Source: Paramacrobiotus richtersi (taxonomy: Eukaryota > Tardigrada > Eutardigrada > Parachela > Macrobiotidae). From it: DNA of 23,057 nucleotides. A model generated the notes under the pieces. It saw nothing but the letters and a program-made list of their open reading frames with translations. It did not search any database and had not been told where the DNA came from. The stretch spans positions 1 through 23,057 of the forward strand of contig JAQGAU010000870.1 in the NCBI GenBank assembly GCA_034698045.1. Direction: 5' to 3'. This document shows, piece by piece, positions 1-8,733 of this stretch. A program made the translations under genes and the position numbers. The stretch's first letter is position 1; each line of letters begins with the position of its first letter.

Positions 1-392
1 AACGGTCGGCGATTACATCATCGCCGATCGTGGCACTGACTCATCCCCCATAGCATACCGCTGTATGCTATGACAGTAACTCTAGGTAATATTGTGTTAA
101 TCACCAACTCGCTCAAGTGATTGATAGAGTGCATATTGAAAATTCCTTTAGGACATCGCACTAAATGAGCTTCAACATCTACACGGAAATGGTTACAGCT
201 AACGCACTGCTTTCTTGTTCTCCTGTGTGTGCATGTCTTTGTTCCGCTGTCTTTCTTAAAAAACCATAAATTCGCTTATACTGTAGGTTATCATAGGGAC
301 TTAATAACATGATGCGTTCATTTAGAACTGCAAATTCTAGCAAATTTTTACTGAACTTCCTGACCTGGCCGAATTTCCATTGAATCACAAAT
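1..392. other. Gene-free 5' flank with two small perfect hairpins
   Basis: I see no convincing coding sequence here. Two perfect stem-loops stand out: an 8-bp stem at 6-13/20-27 (loop of 6) and a 10-bp stem at 49-58/63-72 (loop CGCT). The rest is AT-rich and is presumably the promoter and 5' UTR of the lectin-like gene that starts at 393. The long open frame on the minus strand at 179-544 overlaps that gene antisense and looks like a shadow. Confidence 0.5.
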
Positions 393-1029
393 ATGGCCTT
401 GCGTGAAACTGGTGCGCGTGGCTTCGGGATGTGGGGATCCATGGTCATCCTGTCAGCTCTGGTAACGCTTTGCGTTTCAATAGTCATCTTAGAATATCGG
501 TCTACTGGTATGCTTTCAACCTGTTTAGGTCGTCCATGCAGCAATGCCTGTTTTCTGGACGCTGGAAACGGAAGTACCGCCAGCCGAGAACGAAGTGGAC
601 AGCTGTCCTGTTTGCTCGAAACCTTACGATCCTCCGCTTACATCCATTAAACTCAGCCATGGATCAACCAGAAACTTTTCTTGTCCAGGGGATCCATCTA
701 AAGGCGATCCGGCCCTCAGAAGAGTAAAAACGGTGCATGAAGCCTCATTTGGACGCGTGATAGTGGCCAAGTATAGTAATTTTCCTAGCGCAGATCCGGC
801 GTTCTTGAGCTTAAAGAATCGAGATACGAAGTCTGGATGTCCGGACTTGGATGTGATTGATGATCTGAAACGGGTATGCAATGGGAAAGTACCGGAATGC
901 ACGTTCACTGCCAGCGACCCATCCATAAAGCCGGGTTGTTCCAAGCGATCTTTGTTTGTTCTGATGGAATGCCATCGCCCGAATGGAGCGCGAACTAAGC
1001 AAGTTATCTCGGTTTCCGAAAGGCGATAG
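393..1029 (+). CDS. Secreted SUEL (rhamnose/galactose-binding lectin)-like protein, 2 exons
   Basis: Proposed join(393..461,529..1029), 189 residues. The intron at 462-528 (67 nt) starts gtaacg and ends after a pyrimidine-rich stretch with ttag. Splicing is phase 0 and fuses a hydrophobic start (MWGSMVILSAL) to VVHAA, which gives an ordinary signal peptide with probable cleavage near residue 28. The mature part has a CxxC pair (C49, C52) and then a SUEL/Gal_lectin-like domain at about residues 64-172. Supporting marks are ASFGR at 95-99, CNGK at 140-143, and Cys at 75, 127, 140, 147, 160 and 171. These match the family pattern of (A)SFGR, then C-x-G-K-x-x-C-x-F-x-A-S, then C and a final C. 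Such domains bind L-rhamnose or D-galactose and occur in secreted lectins and in latrophilin ectodomains. The frame ends at TAG 1027-1029, so the protein is probably soluble. Met13 (429) is an alternative start that would keep the signal peptide. The ligand is unknown. Confidence 0.75.
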
Positions 1030-1211
1030 TCTTAATCAGATGCCGTAAAGCGGTAAAGGAGTAGTTTCCTGGTTGATGCGTGGCAATTCGTTTCCCTTAC
1101 TTCGCAGTGGTTATCTGAATGGAATTCGCCACCTTCTTCATATACTTACTTACTATAACTTATCTTTGTTAAGCCTGCGTACATAGTACCAAAGTATAAC
1201 CTGTGTACTAA

Positions 1212-1217
1212 AATAAA
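1212..1217 (+). terminator. Polyadenylation signal AATAAA after the lectin-like gene
   Basis: A canonical AATAAA lies 183 nt past the TAG stop of the SUEL-like gene and is the first one downstream on that strand. Confidence 0.5.
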
Positions 1218-1336
1218 ACTTAAAGCGTACATGGATTGTTCGTGGTTAAACAGGCTGTTCTCATCTGCTTAAATCATACAATCTGATTGATTAATTAATT
1301 ATTTATATATTTATTTATTTATTGCTTTTTAGTAGT

Positions 1337-1378
1337 ACCAAGAACTTACTAATTATCTACATATAGTAAGTTCTTGGT
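1337..1378. repeat. 15-bp perfect inverted repeat (stem-loop)
   Basis: The arms ACCAAGAACTTACTA (1337-1351) and TAGTAAGTTCTTGGT (1364-1378) are exact reverse complements with a 12-nt loop. Pairing continues outward past one mismatch. It sits directly at the left edge of the first copy of the duplicated 5' module (P1). Confidence 0.8.
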
Positions 1379-1379
1379 A

Positions 1380-2301
1380 GTACAGATATTTTGTGAACTG
1401 TTTTCCACTGCTTCCAGTATGCAGTGACAGATGAATGATCCAAAACAAGAGACTACTTTTTGTGCTCCAAAACAAGATTCTAAAACAGGAGAATCTGGTT
1501 TTGGTATCTGGTACCTCCTGACCGATTTTTTCCTCGTTGTGAACATTTATCTCAGCTACAGTATGTAAAGTTTTGGTTCCAGGGTGAAAGGTCGCATTTT
1601 TTAAACGTGCCCATGAAACCGTGCATTGTCACCATTTGAGCTACTTGCCAACTGACGTTAGGTAGAACTTAACGACAAGATCCAGTCGTCAGCAAGTCGA
1701 CGCCGTGTCTCCAGAATGACGTTTCATTGTTTATTCGCAGCTATTTAAACAGCTTATCCATAGTGTCATTACACTACCATAAGTCTACCGCTCACGCATT
1801 AGTTCGCCTCCCTTTTGCCGATTAATAAAAGAACTTCATTAATAAAAGAACTTCATTCGCTGACAGCCAAATAGCGCATCTGTACACCTGGCTCTGCTAA
1901 CAATAGCTGAGGGTCTCAGCCTGAGGCTAAGGGAACACTGTCATTGGCTGACCAATCTCGCTGGCCGGTTCTTACGATGCTACAGCAGAAGGACCGCCTA
2001 CCTTGCTCGTGCACGTTTTAATATTCGGAAATCCTGACAGGGCTAATTTCTTGTTTTTGCGGGCCACTGGAAACAGTTGTCACTTGTCAGTGTTTCGTTG
2101 CTTGCTTCAGGCATATGTAAATTCCTGTTAGAATCTGCTTTCCGTAGTGCTGCATGTTTTCCGTATTTCCGTAGTATTAATCAGCAGATGCAGATAGCCG
2201 GAGTGATCGTTGGTGTAAACTGACTGCGCAAGACTGACGATCTGTACGAGGCTGTCGGAATCACGGGTCGCCACAAGTTGATTCCAAGCTGAAACCAGAG
2301 A
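1380..2301 (+). promoter_or_regulatory. 5' module P1 of F-box gene A
   Basis: This is non-coding sequence repeated, with divergence, at about 4873-5570 (P2) and about 5595-6451 (P3). Shared landmarks are a TTTCC..TTCCAGTA block near 1400-1420, 'TCCTGACCG' plus a T-run near 1516, 'CCAGGGTGA' at 1579, 'GTCACCATTTG' at 1628, and the conserved block at 1942-2020. A 17-bp direct repeat (ATTAATAAAAGAACTTC) occurs twice in a row at 1821-1854. A degenerate version is present in P3. The stretch 2190-2301 is close to 6340-6451 and is probably the 5' UTR of gene A. An in-frame TGA at 2290 precedes the conserved ATG. Confidence 0.7.
1942..2020 (+). promoter_or_regulatory. Conserved ATTGG/CCAAT-containing core block (copy 1)
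   Basis: This is the best conserved part of the three 5' modules. Its order is CATTGG, GGCCGGTTCTTA, TGCTACA, ACCGCCTACCTTGCTCG, TGCAC, TTTTA. Copy 1 has an inverted pair ATTGG-CTGA-CCAAT at 1943-1956, as expected of NF-Y-type sites. It may hold the core promoter or transcription start, which is inference from conservation alone. Confidence 0.5.
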
Positions 2302-4110
2302 ATGTTGAAACGGATTGGCAGTGACAGCAACTTGGAAGTGCGAAAACGGCGTTGTGCCTCTCTCGCTCCAGCTCCTTGCGAGAGCAATAAGTCGTCTGCT
2401 ATCGGCCTCGAAACGAACAGCTTGCCGACAGGAACTGGGACGCTGCTGTTCGAACAGAATGGAGCAAAGGTTAGATACTCTAGGCTTTGAACTGCCATAC
2501 GTCATAATCAGTTCCTAAAGCTCATCCGCTTAAAGTAATTTATATTTTATATATGTTTTATATATTTATTTATATTTAATTTATATTTATAGTGAAGTCT
2601 GTGGTGAACCGTTGCGCTTTTAGGAGAGAGAAGCACGAGCGTCAGCCAGCAGCACCACACCCCTGATTGGTTCGCGAAACGGTCTTCTGTCCGCTGTATC
2701 AGCTGATAAGTTATACTGTGTGAACTTTCCTGGAAACCCGTATGAAGAAGATGCGGTTTCCGTGCGCGGGAGCGATGGATTACTGCAGTTTGCAACGCTA
2801 ATCGGTAGAGTCGGCAACGGATTACTATTTCGGTTTAAATACAGTACTGAAGAAGTGAGGCTAATGCAGCCAGGTACGGTATTTGACTCCGAATCGAGCG
2901 TAACACCAGAGGTTAACAGTCCAGTGGAAGCTCTAGTGCGTCGGAATCGCAAGGAACCGTGGATGTGGTTTCCTGGTGTGCTTCTATTCACTCACGCAGA
3001 TGGTGGAAGGGCAGACGTTTCGTGGGTCAGAATTAATCTTCCAGATGGCTCTACAGTCATCGCCATGCTGCGCGAGGAGCAGGTTCGTCGTCCTTCCGAT
3101 GAGAAGACACTCAAGTCCTTGTTGATCAACACTGACGATCACAACGTGCGGGAAATTGATGCACACCACGAATTCCCTTATGAAGGCATCGTTAAAATTA
3201 ACGAGTTGCTTCCCGGCCACGTCTTAGGAGAAATATTCCGTTGTACGAAGCCGAAATACCTGGCAAAAGTGTCACAAGTGTGTATGCTGTGGAGGATCAT
3301 CATCGTCAGATCGGGAAATCCGGTCATTCGTCTGAAGAGCTGGGTAGACCAAGACCGTATGCTTTCGACAGTGTACAACATGTGGAGCTCGCAGACCAAA
3401 GTAGTCGTATTGAAAAGAGGAACACTGTGCCTGGGGTACGATTCGGTCATGCTCCTTTCGAGATTCATGGCACGTATTATGGCTGAATGTGGATACCCTC
3501 GTTTGGACACTCTGGTGCTGTGTGGGGACATGATGAGTTATCCTGCGCGGAAGTGTACGGATCCAAGCCTGCTGGCCGTTTATGTCAAGGAAATACATGC
3601 CACCCTTGCCGCGGTATTCCGTCAGGTAGTCTTCTGCAGCACCGATGCAATCACTGCATATGGATCGACAAAAACCTTATTCATACGACAGGGACGGATC
3701 AACCTGGACTCTGAAGATCTGGCTGTTAAATTTTGGGATGTAGCCGATGAGAGTGATGTTGTCACTTGGGCTGCACGGGTTCGCAGACATTATTCTAAGC
3801 ATAACAAACAATGCCGGTGCTCGACGGGCGTTCTCGCCGTAAGTTCAGTTCTCTTGTCAGGTTCTTGTACTGAATAGTACCGCATTTTTGAAGTTGTTTT
3901 CTTCTGCAGATTCTGAACGATTGGCAAAGCGCTGGTCTGCGTAGTGTAGCAGCTTATCGCGGAAAGCGTTGGCTGGCGAAAGACTTGAGACTTCTGGATC
4001 CCACGAAGCTCACAAGACCCGCTCTTTTCAAGCTGTGGGATTATTTGGAAGAGCATCAGTTTCCTGATAGAATTGCGAAACTTGGCTCCCACAAACAGCG
4101 GGGTGCATAG
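2302..4110 (+). CDS. F-box protein A with paired Tudor/Agenet-like N-terminal modules, 3 exons
   Basis: Proposed join(2302..2469,2624..3838,3910..4110), 527 residues. The introns at 2470-2623 (gttaga...ttttag) and 3839-3909 (gtaagt...ctgcag) are both phase 0 and at the same codons as in gene B. Exon 1 (residues 1-56) holds a basic cluster (RKRR) that could be a nuclear signal. Residues 86-145 and 155-215 form two small modules. The second, VEALVR...PWMWFPGVLL...QVRRP, follows the Agenet/Tudor pattern (VE-x-x-x...WFPG/A-x-V/L...V/I-RP). An F-box follows at about 248-286 (LLPGHVLGEIF...VCMLWR), then about 240 residues with LRR-like segments such as LDTLVLCGD. F-box proteins link a substrate to Skp1/Cullin ubiquitin ligases in nucleus or cytosol. 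The substrate is unknown, and the Tudor-like assignment is at motif level only. The start ATG is conserved in gene B and lies 12 nt after an in-frame stop. Confidence 0.85.
2538..2593 (+). repeat. AT-rich tract inside intron 1 of gene A
   Basis: About 55 nt of nearly pure A/T (repeated TATATTTAT-like units). It is absent from the equivalent 112-nt intron of gene B and accounts for most of the length difference between the two introns. Confidence 0.6.
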
Positions 4111-4872
4111 CTGTTCACTCCATGTCTCCCAGTGTGCTGTGACTGGGCTGTTTTATTTTATCTCGCTCTGTGGAGTTGCTAAGACTAAGATATTGCGTCA
4201 ATCTCGCACTGATACATTTGAGTATGATCTGTTACAAATTTTACTTTGTTTACTCTTTATAACAGCCATAAATTCATGATGATACTGATTTAGAAAAGTA
4301 GAGCAACCACGGTTATAATCACTGACGTGTTCGGAATGCTTGATCATCTCCGCCAGAGCACGTGCTCGTAGAACACCCCAGTAGTTTTCCTCTTCCAGAA
4401 TGGTATTCCTCTGCCGTTTTCCGTAATTTTACCACGGATATTTTTCATCCGACCAAAATGTCTCTTATAGGAACAGAAACGCTGCTGTGCGGGTAAGACT
4501 TCCGGGGGCCGTTTTTCAGGACCGGAACTGCAGAAGAGACACTCAAAATTTCCTGCTAATCACACCTTAGATTTCCCGGTGACATTACTGCCGAACAGAG
4601 GTAAGGATGCGCTCTGGGTGAGAAACTTTTTTCAGAGAAAAATGCTCGGATTAGCCCAAATATTTCACTTATCCGGGATCCATTCGGGCATTTAGCCGCC
4701 GGCGGACATTATTACCGGTTAAATGCGCGGTTGTCTGCGCTGTGAGAAGATTCATGATGCTGAAAAGGATATCCATCAGCAACGGTCACACAGCGAGAGT
4801 GTGGTAGTATATATCTTTCTACTGTCAAATATTTTCAGCACTGTCACTCAACTTTGATTTTTAATAGTATTA
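4111..4872. other. Gene-free 3' flank of gene A
   Basis: No gene is seen. The first 150 nt align by eye to the 3' flank of gene B (for example 4231-4247 with 8317-8333), so this is 3' UTR carried along in the duplication. A perfect 12-bp palindrome GAGCACGTGCTC, with a CACGTG E-box core, lies at 4356-4367. No canonical AATAAA was found after gene A. Confidence 0.5.
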
Positions 4873-5223
4873 ATTGTGAACTGTTTTCCGCTGCTTCCAG
4901 TACCAAGCTGCAGATATATAATCCGTCTCAACAACCTTATTTTGATATGTTATCGATCTCCTGAACCATTTTTCTTGTAGCGGATACCAATTGGCGGATC
5001 AACAAAAGCAAAGCTGAGAGTCGTTCAGTCCAGTGCGAAAGGTGCCATTTTCTCAGTTCGTCCATGCAATCGCATTCTGTTACCATATGCGACTTGTTTG
5101 GCAAACAATATGTAATTACAGTTTAACACCCTGATTGAATAAGCAAAATGCAGAATCCCGAAGATTAACTGTTCATTCCTTAACATGCTATTCCGCATCT
5201 GGCTTGTAAATTAAAGATGTAAT

Positions 5224-5247
5224 TATTGTATTGTATTGTATTGTATT
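5224..5247 (+). repeat. ATTGT pentanucleotide microsatellite
   Basis: Four perfect ATTGT units at 5225-5244, followed by degenerate ATTT units, inside the orphan module P2. Confidence 0.85.
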
Positions 5248-5370
5248 TATTTCGTAACCAGACAAACCCCGTTGTGGGACATCGGTTACAATCAGCTGCA
5301 GCGCCATAGACGTATGAGCAACCTTCAACTGATACGCTTACTTTTAAGGCATAATAGCTGCGGAGAGTGC

Positions 5371-5447
5371 CATTGGCTAAGCTATCCCACAGGCCGGTTC
5401 TTAGCATGCACAATAGAAAGGCACCGCCTACTTTGCTCGAGCACATT
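5371..5447 (+). promoter_or_regulatory. Conserved ATTGG-containing core block (copy 2, orphan)
   Basis: It keeps CATTGGCTAA, GGCCGGTTCTTAGCATGC, ACAATAGAAAG, ACCGCCTACTTTGCTCG and AGCACATTTTTA, in the order of copies 1 and 3. The second CCAAT motif of copy 1 is missing. Confidence 0.5.
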
Positions 5448-5594
5448 TTTATTCGTATACCGTGCGTGATTGATTTTGTTATTTTGACTGTTTAGGAGCT
5501 GGCCACACGTGAAGCAATGTTGATTTAATTACCGTACTGCTGCGGTTTTTCTTAGTACATATAATTATTTTTATTAAGCTGCATGCATAGTACC

Positions 5595-6451
5595 AGCAGC
5601 GTAAAGGAATCACAACTGTTTCCTTGATTCCAGTATGCAGTTGCCGATCTCCGGTCCATTTCAGAAACGAAGAGAACCGTGTTTTGGTATCTGTTGTTTC
5701 CTCCTGACCGGTTTTTTTTGTAGCTGTGGACATTTACTGTCGATTCAACAAAAGTAAATTTGTCATTCCAGGGTGAGAGCTTGCATTTTCTGAACTTGCC
5801 CATGGAAAGTGTGTTGTCACCATTTGCTACTTGCCGGGTGAAGTTGGGTAGGATGTCACGACAAAATTCTAGTTACTTTATTGGCGAGTCAGTCGACGTA
5901 TTTTATTGTATTATCGCGGCTATCTAAACAACTGGTTGCAGTTGCACTTCCGTTCACGAATTAGATCACTGTTTGTTTTAATTGCCTTTTCCGATCAATA
6001 AAAGAACTTTGAACTTCATGAAAAGAACTTCGCTGACTAACAAGCAGCATTTCTGAGAAACTGGCTACAAAGTCCAAGGTAGGATGGCTGTGGTTAAGTG
6101 AACACTGCCATTGGTTGACCCGCCGGCCGGTTCTTAGTATGCTACAATAGAGAGACCGCCTACCTTGCTCGTGCACGTTTTACTCGAAGAGGTGGATAAG
6201 GTTAAATTTTTGGTGGTTTTGCTGGCATAGAAAAAAAGTCACTGTTTCCTGGCTCGCTACAAGCATACGTGAATTTCTATCGATTTAATTTCCGTATATT
6301 GTTGTAGTTCTTACTACTGGTTTAGGCATATCTCTAGCCGAAACCAGTTACGTGATCGTTTTTACACATCGACCCGCACAAGACTAACGGTCTGCACGAG
6401 TCTATCAGAATCTTGGGTCGCCAGGCGGTGATTCCAAAGGGAAAGCGAGGA
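5595..6451 (+). promoter_or_regulatory. 5' module P3 of F-box gene B
   Basis: It is collinear with P1 along nearly the whole length: TTCCAGTATGCAGT at 5628, TTTTGGTATCTG at 5682, CTCCTGACCGGTTTT at 5701, CCAGGGTGAGA near 5768, GTCACCATTTG at 5816, the degenerate AATAAAAGAACTT repeat near 5997-6030, and the core block. The stretch 6340-6451 matches the presumed 5' UTR of gene A. Confidence 0.65.
6109..6182 (+). promoter_or_regulatory. Conserved ATTGG-containing core block (copy 3)
   Basis: Same order of motifs as copies 1 and 2, preceded by AACACTGC as in copy 1 (AACACTGT). It lies about 270 nt upstream of the ATG of gene B. The equivalent spacing in gene A is about 280 nt, which fits a promoter/5' UTR arrangement. 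Confidence 0.5.
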
Positions 6452-8197
6452 ATGTTGAAACGGATTGGCAATGACAGCAACTTGGAAGTTCGAAAACGAC
6501 GTTGTATCTCTCTCGCTCCAGTTTCTTGCCAGAGCAATGAGTCATCTGCTATTAGCTTCGAAACGAACAGAACGGAGATGCTTCTATTCGAACAGAACGG
6601 AGAAAAGGTTAGACACTCCAGGATTTGTGTTGCAATACGTCATCATTATTTGGTATAGCAGATCTGCTTAAAGTAATAATGTATAGGTGTGAATTCTGTG
6701 GATCCCTTTGTAATTTCAGGAGGCAATAGCACAAGCGTCGGCTAGCACCCGGATTGGTTCGCTGAACGGTCTTCTGCCCGCTGTGTCAGCTGAAAAGTTA
6801 TACTGTGTGAACTTTCCTGGAAAGCGGTACGAAAGAGATGCGGTTTGTGTGCGCGGCAGCGATGGATTGCTCCAGTTTGCAGCGCTAATCGGTAGAGTCG
6901 GCAACGAAATACTCGTCCAGTTTAAATACAGTACTGAGGAAGTGATGCTAATGCAGCCAGGTGCCGTATTTTGGACCCGTTGGTGGGAACGACACGAGAT
7001 ACCAAAGGTTAGCAGTCGAGTGGAAGCACTAGTGCGTCTAAACCGCAAGGAGCCCTGGAAGTGGTTGCCTGGTGTTCTTCTGTTCGCTCACAAAGACGGT
7101 GACAGGGTAGACCCTTTGTGGGTCCGCATTAATGTTCCAGATGGCAGCACAATCGTTGCAATGCTGCGAGAGGCGCAGGTTCGTTGTCCAACCGATGAAA
7201 GAACGCTCAGCTTCTTGTTGGTCAACATCGACAAAGTGCACCCTGTTACGGCACACCACCATTTCCCCTATGACGGCATTGTTAACATTAACACGCTGCT
7301 TCCGGGCCAGCTTTTAGGAGAAATCTTTCGTTGCGTGAAGCCAGCGGACCTGCCAAAACTGTCTCAGGTGTGTATGTTATGGAGGATCATCATTGTCAGA
7401 TCGGGAAATCAGGTGATTTGTCTGAAGAACCAGAGGGACCAAGCCCGTATGCTTTGGACAGTATACAACATGTGGAGCTCGAAGACCAAATTGGTCATAT
7501 TCGGAGGAACATTGGATGACGATTTTCTCGTGCTTCTTTCGAGATTCATGGCACGTTTTATCGCCGAATATGGATACTCCCGTTTAAATGCTCTGGTGCT
7601 TTGTGGGGACTTGATGCGTTATCCAGGATGGAAGTGCACCCATCCAAGCAGGCTTGCCCTGGATGCCAGTGACTTACAAGTCACCCTTGCTGCAGTATTC
7701 CGCCGAGTAGTCTTCCGCGGCCGCTCTTCCTGCATCTATCGTCCCAACAGGACCGGAGCATGTAATATTAGAGGCAATCCATTCATACGACAGGGACAAA
7801 TCAACCTGGACTCTGAAGATTTGGCTGTTAAATTTTGGGATTTGGCAGACGAGAATGATGTTGTCACTTGGGCTGCTTGGGTTGGCAGACATTACTTCAA
7901 CCACAACGAAAAATGCCGCTGCGCGAAGGGAGTTCTCGACGTAGGTACCTAGGTACCGTTTTCTCGTCAGGTTTAACGTATCGAACAATAAAATATTTCG
8001 AGAGGGTTTTTCATTTGCAGATTCTGCATGTTTGGCAGAGCTCCGATCCACGCAGCGTAGCTGTTTATCGCGAAAAGCGTTGGCTGACAAAAGACTTGTT
8101 CGATCTGGATCCCATGAAGCTCACAAGACTCGCACTTTTCAAGCTGTTCTGTTATCTGGAAAAGCGTCACGGTCTTGATGGAATTGAAAAAGATTGA
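6452..8197 (+). CDS. F-box protein B with paired Tudor/Agenet-like N-terminal modules, 3 exons
   Basis: Proposed join(6452..6607,6720..7940,8021..8197), 517 residues, a tandem paralogue of gene A. The introns at 6608-6719 (gttaga...tttcag) and 7941-8020 (gtaggt...ttgcag) are phase 0 and fall at the same codons as in A. Exon 1 (52 residues) keeps the RKRR cluster and is four codons shorter than in A. In the first N-terminal module (YCVNFPG to PGAVF) 46 of 57 residues match A. The second module has VEALVR...PWKWLPGVLL...QVRCP. The F-box lies at about residues 243-282 (LLPGQLLGEIF...VCMLWR). The frame is open through all exons and nothing is missing, so this copy looks functional. It is expected to act as an SCF-type ubiquitin-ligase adaptor. 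The substrate is unknown. It ends 536 nt before the convergent coiled-coil gene. Confidence 0.85.
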
Positions 8198-8733
8198 TCC
8201 GACAGGCACTGGCGTGCAATAAGTGTCCCCTAAGACTATAATACAACCCGGCTCATACTCGCTTTGTGATGTGCTAGAATAGCGCATCAAACCATGTAGT
8301 TTGACGTCTTATGTTATACCAGATTTTACGTTGTTCACTTCTGATAAGTCATCCTAATATCGTTTTCGAAACGAAGCGCATTCATACTGTAAGCGAAAGC
8401 ATAGATGTGTTTTGTATAATCGCGCTTGTCTTTGCTGTGCGCGCTTGTTTCTTTCTGTGGGGAGAAGGTCAATGTTGTATACGTCGAAATTTCTTAGGAT
8501 GTCGCTCGTCTTGTTACACTATAAAATTCCGGATGCGCCAGGCAGTTGTAGCGACACGAATAACTATTGCACTTGTACAAATATGTCTTAAATCTGGACT
8601 ATCCTAGACTATTCACACGCTTTGCATTTCTGAAATATCGTTTTTCCCGTTGATACATAAGCGGCAGTAGAAATCGCGATCTTCGTAACCTGCTCCCGGA
8701 AACGCATTTTATACAACAAAAACCAGGACCCGA
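8198..8733. other. Convergent 3' flanks of gene B and the coiled-coil gene
   Basis: Its first part resembles the 3' flank of gene A, so the 98-codon open frame at 8311-8607 is most likely UTR and not a gene. A variant poly(A) signal AATACA lies at 8240-8245. No other structure was recognised. Confidence 0.5.

Larger units (their letters stand above)
4873..5570 (+). promoter_or_regulatory. Orphan 5' module P2 (no gene attached)
   Basis: This is a third copy of the 5' module of the F-box genes. Evidence includes GTGAACTGTTTTCC.CTGCTTCCAGTA at 4876-4902 (compare 1393-1419), TGAACCATTTTTCTTGTAG near 4962 (compare 5706-5722), the conserved core block at 5371-5447, and the TTTAATTACCGTA...CTTAGTA stretch at 5523-5556 (compare 6285-6340). 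It stops where the equivalent of exon 1 should begin and is followed at once by module P3, so no F-box exon follows it. It is more diverged than P1 and P3 and contains a short ATTGT microsatellite. Confidence 0.65.

Noticed and set aside
179..544. 121-codon minus-strand open frame
   Set aside because: It runs antisense through the first exon and signal-peptide intron of the lectin-like gene, with no recognisable domain or splice context.
3839..3877. Read-through of gene A exon 2 into a stop at 3877 as the true C-terminus
   Set aside because: A perfect gtaagt donor, a good acceptor 71 nt later, and an identical arrangement in gene B (and at the same position in C) show that this tail is intron.
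8311..8607. 98-codon plus-strand open frame with hydrophobic stretches
   Set aside because: It lies in sequence that resembles the 3' flank of gene A, which has no equivalent frame, so it is most likely UTR.
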